From the NCBI GenBank assembly GCA_037957365.1, contig JARHVA010004808.1, forward strand, positions 124,001 through 188,000: 64,000 bases of DNA, written 5' to 3'. The stretch comes from Torreya grandis (Eukaryota; Streptophyta; Pinopsida; Cupressales; Taxaceae). The position numbers and the translations under genes were made by a program. Under the pieces are notes generated by a model that was not told the DNA's origin, made no database searches, and saw nothing but the letters and a program-made list of their open reading frames with translations. This document shows positions 28,038 through 41,489 of the stretch, one piece after another (within the stretch, counting starts at the first letter, position 1; each line of letters begins with the position of its first letter).

Positions 28038-30890
28038 AAATTTTATCCATCATTCATATCAGAATGGGAGAGACTAAGAAAAGTGGAAGAAAAATAAGAA
28101 GAGCAAATCCAAAGAGAGCTAATGATTGTAAATTCTGTCTTTCTTAAAATATCTCCTTGAAGCTGCTATTGTTATTGTTTTGATTAACTTGTTTAGTGAA
28201 TTTTTGTTGGGATAAGAAGTATTTATCTGAAGCATAGGATGTATGTAACTTTCAAGAAATAAATTTCCTATAAGATTAAGATAAGTGGTTTTAGTAACAT
28301 ATATTGGTGTGCTTAAAATTTTAGTAAAAAATATTGATCTATTGTTGTAATCTAAGTAGCTTTTGAGGATATTGATGTGTTTTAATATTAGATTGTATGG
28401 AGAATAAAGATTTTATATTAAATATAAGATTTTTTAAATTGAAATTTATCCAAGATATTGAATTAAAAGTTATGTGGCTAATTTATCACCAAAGGAGTGT
28501 CCAAGATGAAATAAACATGCACACCAAGAAAAGAGAGATAACCCAAATAGGAAAAAAAAAAGTTCTTTTATAACATCTTGATTCAAGGTCATTAAGATTG
28601 AAATATATTTCTTATTACTCAATGAAATAAATAATTCAAATTTTTTCTAATATATTATTCAAAGGATTAAAAAATATAAAAAATATTTCAAATGATTTTA
28701 CGAATTGAGAGAATAGTTTTATGCAGAAAAATTGAAGTATATAATGGCGTGATAGATTTGTAAGCCAATGAGTAAAGCATGGTATCTATTTAATCACATA
28801 TATATGTGAAATTAGATATACATATAAAAGATATTTAAATCTTTCAATCATGTTTGTTGAAGGAGAGCACAATAATCCAAGCAAATAACTTGAAGTGAAG
28901 GGAAGCTGCCTCAAAGGAATATGCAACAATGTGAAAGTGCCCCAAAATGCAAAGTGTAGCATTGTATATATATTTTTAGCTTAGGGTTAAAAATGTAGTT
29001 TTTTTTAAAAAAAAATGGTGAGGGTTGATGAGTCCCTAACCCTTCATTAAACCAAAAATTGAAATTAAAAAAAAACATGACCATATCACCCAAATGCAAT
29101 ATAATAGGATAAAACTAAGACCAATGACCAAAAAAATTAGCCACTAAAGGCCAAAAACCCAAAAAAGGACAACCCCCAGCCCCCCAAAAACCACCACCTC
29201 CCCACCCCACACACACACAGACACACAAGGAGAAAACCAAACAAACTAAGAGATAAATCCTGCATACAATGCTAAAAAGGCAAGACCACCTAAGCCAAGA
29301 CAAGTTAAACCTTATATAAATGAGCCGATCCACCAGATACATTATCCTTACTCCATCCACCACTACCACCACCTGAAGGTCTATAGACACCCATCAGAGC
29401 CATTAACACCAGCCCACCCATGAGAATCATACGTGCCTGCCACCCCAATCCTCACCCATGCTACTAATGCCACCAAACACATCGGCCATAACTGATACAT
29501 CTTTCTTGACCACCATCTTTCACCTCTTTATCAAGGGTCTACCTATAATTCTTGCATATAAAAAGATACTTCCTATCGTTGTGTGGTATCCCCCTAGATT
29601 CATTGATTGCTAAGGAGGAGACCAAGGAATGTTGTTCCATTATAAGTGAAACATCATATTCACCACTGATGCCATGCAAGATGACTTATGAGAGATCAAT
29701 GTTGCTACCACCAAAGTTAAAGGGGCCTTTGATGTGCTTAGGTCTAAGACTGGTAGCATTCTACCCTAAGGGCCTAGATTTTGAAGACCCACCTACAAAA
29801 ATTCCACATGATCCATAATAATGAAGGCCCTGAGAAGGAATAAGCTATACCTTTTGTTTGAGATAAAAAAGAGAGTGATGTTCCATCATCAAAACCTCCC
29901 CCACCATTATCTCCAACCCTACCCTGAAGCCAGGATCTATGATCCTCTTCATAATTGACACTGTGGTGCCCTTGTCTTTCAAAAACAAAAACAAAATGCC
30001 CATAAAGATGGAAGAAATCAACAAATTAACTTTAACATGGTAAGGTGTTTCAATGAAAACCAACCCAATTATCTCCTTAACCACCTAAAAAACACTCCTA
30101 GATTACAAAATAATCACCTCCTTGAGCCTTCGATTTGTGACCCTACCTTTGAAGGCCATCTCTTATTTGATTGCCTTTACTCTCAATTAGTTCACTCAAA
30201 GTGATTTTCAACATTCAGTCCATGGATAAACACCCAACTACACACGTTAAAGGCAACCACTCACTAGCCATTACAAGAAATTTCAACTTAAAATAGTCCA
30301 TATAAAGAATCCTTAAATTATAGAAGATGACATCTTAATACAAAGTAAATCACTTAAGATATGACATCACCATTATGGTGACATCATTTAAAATTATAAA
30401 ATTAAAATATCTATATATTATAATAAATATGTTAAATATTACAATTTAACTCATCATAGTTAATTTAACATTTCTTGTTCTAGTCATCATACACTATATT
30501 TTTGAGTTCTATTATAGAAGGTACTAATTTTTTGGACACAAAAACATTAATTTTAAAAATAGAAACTTTAATAAAGTAAAAAAATAATTGTAAAGAGAAA
30601 TTAAAAATTTTCTTCAAAATAGAAAATATGAAACATAATATCATTTTGAGATAAAAGCAATGTGAAACTAAAAATTAGAAACTTCACAAAATAAAATTAA
30701 TTTTATATAGAATAAAAAGTAACTATATTAAAAAGTCAAACATTTACTTCAAAAAATAAAAATAGAAAGTGTATATTTTGGAAAATCATAGCAGTTTGAG
30801 TTTTTCTAAGAAAAAGTAATAAAATATAAAAATAAAAATAAAAGATTTTATTTATTTGTTTTTATATAAATTTATGACATTAGTTAACTC

Positions 30891-30962
<72 letters not shown>

Positions 30963-31243
30963 AAAAGTTACTTATTTTAGAAATTTCTTATAAGGCCCAT
31001 TTTTAATCCATATTTCCTCTAATGATAAGTGCCCACTCGCTTGACTAACTTGTCATAAAAATAACATGCCACCTTGTGACTAATTAATTTAAGCATGGAA
31101 ACAACACATCCCATACATGGGGATCAAATCCATCTCATAATAATGGCTTCCTTCCCACACTCACATCATAAAACATGTTTTCCATCATCCCAACCAACTA
31201 CAATGAAACATTACTCAACCTCACTTCCGGCCAAGCATTTCAA
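28038..31243. other. Unassigned repeat-derived stretch
   Basis: No recognised gene. 28038-28100 is purine-rich, as expected after a primer site. 29150-29225 is unusually rich in A and C, with runs of C and a short CA repeat. The minus strand at 29845-30084 (79 codons) and the plus strand at 29552-29818 (88 codons) are open but show no motif I can name. The composition of 29400-30150 is less AT-rich than its surroundings, which hints at an old coding remnant. 31000-31243 would be the downstream part of the LINE at 31244. Confidence 0.45.
30894..30958 (+). repeat. (TA)n microsatellite
   Basis: About 32 uninterrupted TA units. Confidence 0.97.
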
Positions 31244-31458
31244 TCATTATCCATGATGGTTTCATCAAACTGTGATATGCCTCTATTGGCTAATAAATCA
31301 ACAACATGATTCAGTTCATAGAAATAATGCATAACTTCCCAAACACTGAAAGAGTACAACACCTGCCAGGCCTGACTTAATATTTTCTCCACATTCCATG
31401 ATGTTGCTTTCCTATTACACAGAGCCTAAATGATGACCACATAATCTCCTTCAAGAAC
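31244..31458 (-). pseudogene. LINE RNase H domain, C-terminal half
   Basis: The minus strand reads LEGDYVVII, one stop, ALCNRKATSWNVEKIL, then WEVMHYFYELNHVVDLLANR and a stop 12 codons later. This is the second half of the RNase H domain that ends plant non-LTR retrotransposon ORF2: EGD carries a catalytic Asp, and the H-x-Y-x-E-x-N-x-V-x-D-x-L-A-N-x-G word is the family signature. The first half lies at 38670-38880 on the same strand. The halves are separated by the LTR element at 31471-38669. Confidence 0.85.
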
Positions 31459-31470
31459 CTAGTCAACACC

Positions 31471-32811
31471 TATTCAACCCTAAATTTAGATGTGGGGATT
31501 ATTTAGGGCTAATAAGATAGAGTATTCTGGGGCACAAGGGGCATAAATTACCTCTATAGAAAGCCAATTAATAGAAAACTTAGACAAATAGTCTTTTAAA
31601 TTTATACAACTGAGATTTGATAAAAATATTAATGTAGAACTATTGATAGATATTACAAGAAATTAGAAATAATGATACTTATTTATATTACTATGTGCAT
31701 GTAGGTATGAGAAATAACATGTTGTAAGTGGACTGGGTGATGATCTTGAAATAGTCATTAGATTCTATAAATATCCTTTTTTTAGCCTCAGATGCTTGCA
31801 TCAGATCTACACAATTACATCATCATAAGTATCTAAATATATTGTAGTTATCCCATATATAATATTAACTAGATTTGGATGTGACTAATTGGAGCCTTCT
31901 AAGTTTTCTATCATCTTTCTTTTGATGTCTTTAGATCATGCATATAGGCTATCTCTTTTTTTCAAATGATCAAACTCTAGCTCTTCACCCTTGGAGTGAC
32001 TATGGAAAAAAGGGGTTAGTGGGCTCATAGTGTCGAGCTGACCCCAAAGACCCCTTTGTTAATAGGCACTAATTATATAACCACTACTCCAAAGAGGACC
32101 TCAGACTAATGTATTTCTCCCCTATGTGTTAACTTGTGAGTGCACAAGGGTGCAATGTGTGATAAGTAAAAGACATGCAATGACCTATCTTTTTAAATGA
32201 AAAATATTGCTCATGGGATACTCTTTAAATACTTCAGACCTATATAAAGATTGATCCTATGATTAATATGGAAATAGGGATAAAAGGGTATATTTTCTCA
32301 CTTGCATGTTTGGTAGAATTCTTCTTGGTATATTGCCTTGTGAGTTATATGTGATTGTCAGGTTATGTATGAATGAGGGTTGATCTTGTATATATACCAA
32401 TACCTTTTATAGATATATTGTATTAAATCACTTAATATGAAATTTTAGATATGTTTCTTTTACAAATTGGATGAATTCTGGGAACTTGACACTTTGTATG
32501 AAAATAGACAGCTGTGTTGATACATGCATCCATCTAGAACGCATGTGTTTTGGGGAGATAAAAAATAGGAACATAAAAAAAATGGAAGTGAAGGATAATA
32601 ATCAATTCTAGATATTTTTTCACATTATAAAAGGTCTGGTTCATCAGAATAAAAATGGTAAGACTAAGAGACAAGCCATTTAACATAAAAAGCTAGTGAA
32701 CACAAGTCTTTTGGTAGTGGGAAGGTCTAAAACTAAAAATTATAATCATGATAGGTATTTCCAAAGTGTACAAGACAGGGGTACTATATAAATCAAATTT
32801 TAATATCTACA
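31471..32811 (-). repeat. 3' LTR of the non-autonomous Tat-like element
   Basis: Matches 37336-38669 throughout, for example around GGGCTCATAGTGT and CCCAAAGACCCCT (32015-32055 against 37890-37925). The left end has TA where TG is expected. Confidence 0.9.
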
Positions 32812-34543
32812 TTTCCACCCCTTTAATCTAGTAATGAAATTGCTAGTTTAAAAGAAAGAAATGTGTACTTGGATGTGTATAACACACCTTATTTTTATGT
32901 AAGCCCACTTTGAGTGCTTTACTAGTGAATGATCTGTAACCAAGATCATGTTACAACATATATTTAGTGTAGAAAATATGAAATTTAAATAATTTAAAAT
33001 GATTTAAAGTTAAAAAAAGATTAGGAGTACACCTGTGTAATGGGTGGGTAATTTGATTGGAAAGGATGCCGTATTATGAAGTATTGAATATAAGAACAAC
33101 ATGCCCCCAATCTTGGTGTAAAGGTGAGTTGAAACATAACCATTGAGTTTGTTTCATCTCAATCATATAATCTAAATATGTGTATGCTTGGTGAGTACAA
33201 AACATTTAATGAACTCACACTATATATATAGTGAGGGGGGATGATTTAATCAAATCCAACCTATATTCAAGTGAATTTAGATGATTTAATCAAATCTATC
33301 TTATAAATTTGGTAAGATCAAGTAATTTAAACAACTCAACCTTCCAAAGCTAAATCAACTAATTTAGTAGATTGGATTGATAACAGTCTATAAAATTCCA
33401 TCCTGAGGATGATAACAATCCATAAAGAATTTAAAATATGGAAAATGATTTAATTTTAAAATTTTTAGGTGCCCATTACATGGCATATGCACCTTATATA
33501 TGTATCAAGATGAAATTTTTGTATAATATTAGTACCAATGTATATAATGTTGCTATAAATATGTATTTGAATCATATAACTATGAAATCAGGTGAATTAT
33601 AAAATAAGTAGAAGTATGGATGGCATGTTTCTATGACATGACCCCGTTGAATCTAGATAAACTAAGAACTAGTACAAATATGGAGAACATGTTTCTAAAC
33701 ATGCCCCCACTATAATATGAAATTGTAAAAATGTGGAAATCATGCCTCTATGACATGCTCCTACTGATATTCCCCCTTTTGAGGTGAGGGGAAATAAAAT
33801 ATGGTAGTTACTTTACCTCAAAGGGATAGGAAAATCACATAAGTTTTTATGGATCATGTAGCATATAAGAATAACATGTCTAGTTAGATATAGCCTTGAA
33901 ACAAATAATATGTGTTCACACCAAGTCCTAAGATGCATGATATAGATCATGGAAACATTTAGAGAGTAAAAATACAAGCTCAATAAGAAATCAAACAAAC
34001 ACATAAGATCACTCAAAGTAAATAAAAAATAAATGGTCTAATGAGACCACATACAAGGGGCATGTTTAAATGCCACAAAATCAAAGGGACTTGACTTAGT
34101 CAAATGTCCACAAATCATAGAATGACATATTCCAATGTCCATACAAAAAACAATGGCACAAGTGCCAACAATCAAGGAACATATTAAAATGTTCCATAAG
34201 AAATCCAATGCAATACAATATAAATCACAACACACTCAACGAAGTGCAAAATGGGAAGTATGAAATATAAGCAACCAACATGAACATAACATACTAGTTC
34301 CTACAAAAATGTGTTAGTAAAAAATATTAAGTACATAGCATATCATGTACACTATGAATGATGTAAGCATGGATAGAGGCATGTGTAAGTATATAAACTC
34401 AAATATGATAATGGAAAGTGATCATATAATAATATAAACTAGATGTATCATGATTAAAGAAGTAGATGCTCCCAACATACTTATGACATGAGTAGAGGAA
34501 AGGTCCAACTTATGTATGTGCATATATCATGTGTCCGTGTATG

Positions 34544-34545
<2 letters not shown>

Positions 34546-34595
<50 letters not shown>
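34546..34595 (+). repeat. (TA)n microsatellite
   Basis: About 25 TA units in the interior of the Tat-like element. Confidence 0.97.
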
Positions 34596-34598
<3 letters not shown>

Positions 34599-34706
34599 GA
34601 ATGATATGATATCTACTAACTTGGAGTGAACAACATATGTGTAATAAATAGTAAAACTAGGAACATGCTAAATATTTTTATATTTTTGGATTATTTGAAT
34701 GTTTTT

Positions 34707-34710
<4 letters not shown>

Positions 34711-34745
<35 letters not shown>
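34711..34745 (+). repeat. (TA)n microsatellite
   Basis: About 17 TA units, 115 bp after the previous one. Confidence 0.97.
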
Positions 34746-34751
<6 letters not shown>

Positions 34752-34853
34752 TTGAAAAAGGAAAAGTCTAGTCAATTATCCCATCTAAGGGATGATTATT
34801 TAGAATTTCTATGATCTTTGAATATAATGAATAAAACTAGTGATGCTGCCAAG

Positions 34854-34857
<4 letters not shown>

Positions 34858-34900
<43 letters not shown>
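34858..34900 (+). repeat. (GT)n microsatellite
   Basis: About 21 GT units. It is the third microsatellite within 355 bp. Confidence 0.97.
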
Positions 34901-34903
<3 letters not shown>

Positions 34904-37322
34904 TTGGTAAGACAATGTGTATCCATCATAAGAGTATGAGGCCATGGAGTAGGAGTAATAGATGTATTGGTTCATGGAACCCATTTTTGAGTGCTCTTGG
35001 GGTTTTTTGGAGTAGCAATAGTAGGAATATATTTAGTTTATCTGGAGTATTAGAAGATGCAAAAGCTATCCAATAATGATCTCAAGATGAGGATGATAAT
35101 ATTCAAAGAGTAGAAGATGTATAACCTTATTTGAACAAGATGTGCCATATGCATGCATAGTAAAATAAGAAAGTGTATCATGCTCTTTTGGTAAGTTTAT
35201 ACTCGGTATCTTTGGTTTGCATTTATCTGCATTTGGTTTCTCATTTTCTAGTGATGGATTCAATCGATTGTTACTAGGTCATGTAGGTATAAATATACTA
35301 TGTGGTAAGTTACATAGCAGATTAAAGCATAACTTACTGAGTTATTCATTTGAAGATTGTTTACCATCTATATGAGTGGTGAATTCAACCTGATTTTAAG
35401 AAAGGATTGTATTTGCCTCCTTTATATCCATATTTGAAACATTATATTTATCAAGTGTCTCTTGATTTTTAACCTATTTTGTTAGAAACCCTATTTTAAA
35501 TATTTAATGTGCCCACTTTTATTTTTGTAATGTTACCTTTTCTATTTGTGCTTTATTATTTAACTTGTTCTCATTGGTAGATTATTTCTCTTTTGCATTG
35601 ATAAAATGTATCTTGGAATGATTTGGATTAATATTTCCACTATATCCCAATCTTTATCAATCATTATGATCAGATGTAGATATATGATAAGTGATGTATT
35701 GTGCATGTTTTCCCAATCTTTGGCCTTGATAAACAAAGTGTTGTAGATATTTTTGTCTAAAACCATATTGTTTTTAAATATGAGTATCATTATGGAGAGG
35801 TATATTTATATTATTTTCTTGTTCTAGCTAATTAATTTTCAACTAATTTTGCTCTGAATTATCTTTTGGTACCCATATTTGTTGTTTTTCTACTTGTGAT
35901 TTTGGAGAGGTACTCATAATGTGAGTGGGTTGTTTGATATATGTATTAATGATAGTATCACCATGGTAAATTATGTTTTATATTGTGTTCTTAAGGAAAA
36001 ATAAAAAAACTGTATGATGCCCATGGTATGCACAATAATATTTTGATCTCTTTTAAGGATGTGGAGGTGGTATTTTGATTAGTTTATTCAAAGCATTTAT
36101 TTTATAATTTTACTTGTGCTATTATTATCCTTTGGTATAATATTTTAATCACTTATTTTATATGTATTATGTTTTAGATTTTCATTTGGATAAGAAACCT
36201 TGTTACATACAACATTGCTAAAGGAAGATGCAAACACATGGTTAACACTAGCATCTTTTGGATTTTATAGGTATGTAATATGATTTTCCAATGATATGAT
36301 ATTGGAACTAAAATTATTTTTCAAATCTTATATTGACTCACTTATAAGGATGCTTTGATGTTTTAGGGATTCACAAGCACAAAACCTAGGTACACTAGAT
36401 TGAATATGCATAAATACACCATCTATCTTACCCCTTGAAGGAGTGATAACATGGACCTGGTTAGAGGGATAGTATCTATCACCCTTCTTAGGGTTAGGAG
36501 TAAAAGGATAAATATTATTGAAATAATATCGGTAAAGAGAATTTTGAGTTTTATCTTAATTAAGATCATTCTTTGATTTGGTTGTTTTAAAATTTATAAC
36601 AATGTAGATAAGACAACAAGAAATGACTACAATGAGATATTGGAAAGAAAACTACTCAAAATATGTATCCATATTTAGCTTAAATTTAGGAAAATAAAAT
36701 ATGATTTTTTTTTAAAATTTTTGAATACTTTAAAATCATGAATTAGAATTCAGGAAAATAGTAAATCAGGAAACCCTAGGTCAACTAAGGTTTGGAGACC
36801 AAAGGTCAAGGTCACTAAAATGTGCTAAATGAAGAGAAAGCAATATAAATTTATTGGATGTTTTTATTTTGGAATATGAAAAGGTTTGTTAGGAAAATTG
36901 GGAAATAAGAAAAACCTATAAAAATAGGGAAACAAAAATACATTGTACAACATGTAGGTCTAAATTTAATAAATAATGTTAAATGCAATATTTATAAAAT
37001 CCATACAAAATGTTAGTGAAAAAAAAGAGGTTTTCATTTATATAAAAAAAATTATGAAAAACCTATGAGGAATTTTAAAATAGATTTATTATGAAACCAA
37101 AATGAGTCAACCAAAGAAAAAATCACAAGCGCATGTAAATGAAACCCTAGGAATAGAGTAAGGGTAAAATCCTAGGGAAAAAGGTAATTGAATTCTAATT
37201 TTTAACTAAGACGGAGGGGAACTCATAAATAAAAACAAAAACCCTAGGGAAAAATTCACATATTTGAAAAAGAGGATGAAACCCTAAGGTAAACTAAGGT
37301 TTTACAAAATTTGATCAATACA

Positions 37323-37333
37323 CAAGTTCACCA
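37323..37333 (-). other. Primer binding site
   Basis: On the minus strand TGGTGAACTTG, two bases after the LTR end. The identical word follows the LTR at 45199. I could not name the tRNA with certainty. Confidence 0.7.
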
Positions 37334-37335
37334 AA

Positions 37336-38669
37336 TGTTTATCCCTAAATTTAGATGTGGTTATTTTATAGTATTAAGAAGATAGAGTAGTCTAGGTCAA
37401 AAGGGTGATAAACTACCTCCTCTATAGTAGGAAAATTAATTAAAAACTCAAACAAAAATTATTCTAAATTTATACAATTGAGATTTGCTAAAAATAGTAA
37501 AGTATAACTATTGATAGATATTACAATAAATTATAAATAATGATACTTAACTAGCTTACTATGTTTATGTAGGTTTGAGCAGGAACAAGTTAGAAGTGGA
37601 CTAGGTGATGATCCTAGATCAATTACTATATTATAGAAATATCTTTTTTATAGCCTTGAATGCTTACATCATATCTAGAGAGTTACATCGACATATATGT
37701 ATAATTCTACTATAGGTGTCTTGTAAATAATATTGAATGGATCTAGATGCAACCAATTAGAGCCCTCTAGGTTCTCTATCACCTTTATTTTTATCTCTTA
37801 AGGTGATGTGCACATGCTGTCTCTCTTTTGTCAAATGATCAAACCTTAGCTCTGCACCCTTGGAGTGGCTATGGGAAAAATGGGTTAGTGGGCTCATAGT
37901 GTTAAGATGACCCCAAAGACCCCTCTATCAATGGAAACTACTTACATAGACACTACTTTAAAGAGGGCCTCAAAATGATGTAGTTCTCTCCTATGTGTTG
38001 GTTTGTGTGTCCACAAGGGTGCAATTTGTGATAATCAAAAGACATGCAATGACCTAGATTGTAACTTGGAAAATATGGCTCATGGGTTACTCTTTGAATG
38101 ATTCAAACCTATAGAAAGACTGCTCCTATGATTGATATGGAAATAGGGACAAATAGTGAAAATTGTGCATTTGAATGCTTCTTCGTATATTGCCTTGTGA
38201 GTTGGATGTGATCAAGAAGTTATATATGAATGAAGATTGATATTATATATATGTCAATCCATTTTGGAAATATTTCAGATTAAAGAACTTAGTCTAACCT
38301 TTTGGATACATTTATTTTGAAAATTAGATGAATTTTGTGCACTAGACACTTTGAATGAAAATGGATAGTTGTATTAATACATGTGTCCCTTTGAGACACA
38401 AGTGTTCAGGAAGATATAAAATATGTACAAGTCTAAACTTGGTAGTGAAGGATAATAATAAAGTTATATATATTTTTACATAATATAGAAGCAATGGGTC
38501 ATCAAAATAACAATGGTCGAACTAAAAGATAAGTAATTTGGTATAAAGAGTTAGTAAACACAAGCCTCTCGATAATGAGAAGGTATAGAACTAAAAGATA
38601 CAACCATGATAGGTATTTTATAAGTGTACAAGATGGAGTTACTATATAAATTATATTTTAGTATCTAAA
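37336..38669 (-). repeat. 5' LTR of the non-autonomous Tat-like element
   Basis: Minus-strand LTR of 1334 bp. It matches 31471-32811 directly and 43875-45199 as reverse complement. Its TG start has decayed to TTTAGATAC-like sequence. Confidence 0.9.
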
Positions 38670-38880
38670 AAACCATATTGAAATAATAGATCCATCTCAA
38701 GGACTAGAGCCTACACTCCTACCTCATTATTGGTTCCATCCATGAGCTTCAAAGACACTGCTTTGATCAACAAACTAGTAGAATATAAAATCACACACCT
38801 TACCCTTAATTCCCTTGGTTTTCCCTTAGCCAAACCATCAAAATTAATTTTGAAAAACCCAAAAGGTAGAGCCAGTTAAT
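38670..38880 (-). pseudogene. LINE RNase H domain, N-terminal half
   Basis: The minus strand reads LPFGFFKINFDGLAKGKPRE, then DGTNNEVGV, one stop, and ALVLEMDLLFQYG. FDG-x-x-x-G and TNNE are the first two catalytic words of plant LINE RNase H, with Asp and Glu intact. It breaks at the edge of the inserted element, and the domain resumes at 31458. Upstream toward 39000 I could not find the reverse transcriptase. Confidence 0.85.
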
Positions 38881-39368
38881 TTGTCTTACCAACTTATAGG
38901 ATAGCCTTATGACACATGGTCAACTCATTAATGAGGGGAAAATGAAGAATTTTGGGTATAAGGAACTTGTTATCTAGTTTATTTTAATTTTAAATTATTA
39001 TTTTTATTAAAAATAACTATAGGAATTATTTTATATACTTTGTAAGTCTACCTAGGAAAACAAAATTAATTTCATATCTTCTTAACAAGGAGACAATTTT
39101 TAGTGAAAAATCACCACATTGTGTAAAATGACATTATAATGATTATGGCATAAGGATTTTTCATGAAACCTTATAGATTTCCTAAAGTAATTGTTTTTTA
39201 ATAAAAACTAAAATAAATAAATTTATTTAGTACATGGTTGCATTGTTAGTTGTACTTGATAGTTATAAAACTATTTTTATTGTGGGGAATATGAGAAGGG
39301 GGCAAAGGTTAATAAAAAAATAAATGTAAAATAAATGATTAGTGCATATCATGGAGGGAACTATGGTC
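38881..39368. other. Unassigned AT-rich sequence
   Basis: No gene seen. It should be LINE-derived at its left end. Its last seven bases, TATGGTC, pair with GACCATA at 43629-43635 across the copia insertion. Confidence 0.5.
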
Positions 39369-39373
39369 CATAG

Positions 39374-40519
39374 TGTTGGGAAAATATCAGAAGCACACAA
39401 TTGATTACCAAGCAACTTAATATGCGGAAATAACCAGAATCCAAAAGTAACTAGAATTCAGAAATAACACATGATATGAGAGACAATACACAACTTGTAT
39501 TAAAACTCTTTCAGAAGGAAATACAACAAAGAAGGCTGCCACAGTTCTTCTTCCTTACACACCTCTAGGGCTCCCACACCTCTAGGGCATAAACAATAAA
39601 TATTCCCTCAAAGATCTCTCCCTTAGGTCCCAACACCCAACTCAAACACAGAGTTGGTGTTCACCTCCAGTGCTCCACGCACACCATAAGTGCTCCACAC
39701 ACTCCACAAGTACACAAACATACTTCAAGTAGATCTTCCCTGAACCTGCAACAACTTGCACCTCAACAGACCTTACTTATGGAAGGATCTTCCTTGCCTT
39801 CCTCTTTGCTCTATCTGAGTACCCACTGTACTCCAAGTAGATCCAGCCTGATACTGCTCCCTGTTGTGTTGCTATCCTATCTAATCTTGCACACTTGCAA
39901 ATCAATCTGGTTCTGCACACCTGTGAACCTTGACCTTGCACACACATACACCTGTAGATCAATGATCTTACTTACCATGTAGATCTCCTATCGTAGCCAT
40001 GCTCACCTGATGACCAAGATCATACATACATGAAGAACCCTGCTGATTCTCCAATCTAGCACCCACACTTGGTACTTTGGCACTAGGAGGAACACACCAT
40101 TGCTCTCCTCTCTCTGAAGGAGCTTATATTATTGCTCTCTTACTCTCTAGCACAAGTTTACAATACAACCAATGAGTCTCTTAAATAGATCTCATGCAAA
40201 TAATAATTAGACACCTAATTACAATAATTAGATCTGCAGCTCTTAGTCTAAAATTGGCTCTTGACATGCAAACACTTGGTTTATTAGCTAACTACCTGTA
40301 ACATTCGTAGTCTAAACCACACAGGTGACCGACATCAATCCCTGTCTGCCTGGGGGGTGTCGACGCCGACCGACTTCTGATTGATGTCAATTTCCTTCTT
40401 GTCTGATCCTACCGACATCAGTTGGCTTGACCGACGTTGGCATCTATGACACTCTGCAACCCTTCTGCAACCTCCTCCTCTATTTGCATTAGTGAAGCTT
40501 TTAGCTCCACAACCTAACA
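39374..40519 (-). repeat. 3' LTR of the copia element (1146 bp)
   Basis: Matches 42479-43623 with few differences. It contains several degenerate copies of CCGACGTCGGT (40327-40440), in contrast to the AT-rich surroundings. Confidence 0.95.
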
Positions 40520-40599
40520 ATCTCCCACTTGGAGATAAACAACTACACTGTACCTATACCTATACCCCATCTAATTTATTTCCTGGCTTGTATCCCTCT

Positions 40600-40800
40600 T
40601 CAAGATGAATCCTGAAGACAACCCACCACACAACCTATGGTGCACCTCCTATCATCTAAGTACCCTGCCACATCTGAACCTATGAACCCATGTAGTGAAG
40701 TCTTTATCCTACATGTATACCTGCTGCTGGTCCCTCTCAAATCCTTGAGAACCCACTTCCCTGAATTGGCTCCTAACTCTCTGACAACACCCACTACTTG
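40600..40800 (-). pseudogene. Copia RNase H fragment
   Basis: The minus frame contains LHGFIGSDVAGYLDDRRCTI, matching the copia RNase H word (DSD-A-G-D-DRRST-G) with the second Asp of DSDWAG lost. It lies 80 bp before the polypurine tract, as expected. Confidence 0.75.
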
Positions 40801-40939
40801 GGCAAACTCAGGTCTATAATAGACCTCATGTGATTTTAGACACTAAACTATCCATCCCTTGGTGTGCTTCGATTTTGCATCCTGAATCTTGCCAACACCT
40901 GATTCACATCAGCTCCCACTGGAGACAAAATCAACTTGT

Positions 40940-41230
40940 GATCCTCCATGTCTCCCATGCCAAAGAATTTCGCTGCTCTAAATTCTTCATAGCAAACCAT
41001 TGAACTAATCTTAGCCTTAGCTCAGCAAAACCCTATATGTACAACCCTGCTAGCTAGCATACTATCCACATACATCAACAGAATGATGTTGTAATCATCA
41101 TCCCCCTGGTAAGACACACCACAGTAGTTATCCTGACATTAACTGAAGCCATGATTCATCCTCCACCTGTCAAACCCTGTACCACTATCCTGCAACTTCA
41201 TCAAGACCATATGACCTAGTCTTCCATCTC
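40940..41230 (-). pseudogene. Copia reverse transcriptase fragment
   Basis: The minus frame includes GDDDYNIILLMYVDSMLAS. The copia catalytic word YVDDML has become YVDSML, so the second metal-binding Asp is lost. Upstream HMVLMKLQDS resembles the YGLKQSPR word. The rest of RT is missing. Confidence 0.75.
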
Positions 41231-41489
41231 ACGTGTCTATTCTCTCTATTCTTCAACTAAGGTATCCATTCATCTCTGTGCTTTCATACTGGCTAGCAAC
41301 CCTACCAAATCTCCCACTTGGTTCTGCATCATATTCCTGCCATGCTCCCACTATTTCCTAGATCCTTCCTACTCTGCATTCAGCAACTAGTATAAAGAAG
41401 AGGAACAACAAATTTGAGGCTTACTTACCACCTTCAATCTTCCATATGGGCAATTGAGACTCCTTGACAGCTTGCTATCTGCCTAAAAT

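Larger units (their letters stand above)
32825..37322 (-). other. Non-coding interior of the Tat-like element
   Basis: No gag, protease or RT motif is visible. The minus frames at 33813-34016 and 34038-34235 are short and unrecognised. The part next to the primer site (36760-37320) is rich in AAACCCTAGG-type words, as in the leaders of the related elements. Around 34080-34220 a degenerate repeat of about 30 bp built on CATATT/TGTCC words is present; a similar one lies at 48620-48800 on the opposite strand. Confidence 0.6.
31471..38669 (-). mobile_element. Non-autonomous Tat-like LTR retrotransposon
   Basis: Two direct repeats of 1.33-1.34 kb (31471-32811 and 37336-38669) bound a 4.5-kb interior. 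On the minus strand the LTR starts TGTAGATATTA and a polypurine tract (AAAGGGGTGGAAA, 32812-32824) precedes it. The other LTR is followed by a primer site (37323-37333). Flanks read ACACC (31466-31470) and AAACC (38670-38674), a target duplication with one change. The interior has no gag or pol, but three microsatellites. The LTR and primer site match those of the gag/protease copy at 43875, so that type may have supplied its enzymes. It lies inside a LINE RNase H domain, which confirms both ends. Confidence 0.88.

Noticed and set aside
29115..29390. Minus-strand frame with a Gly/Cys/Val-rich part
   Set aside because: It comes from the C-rich and CA-repeat tract at 29150-29225; there is no supporting motif.
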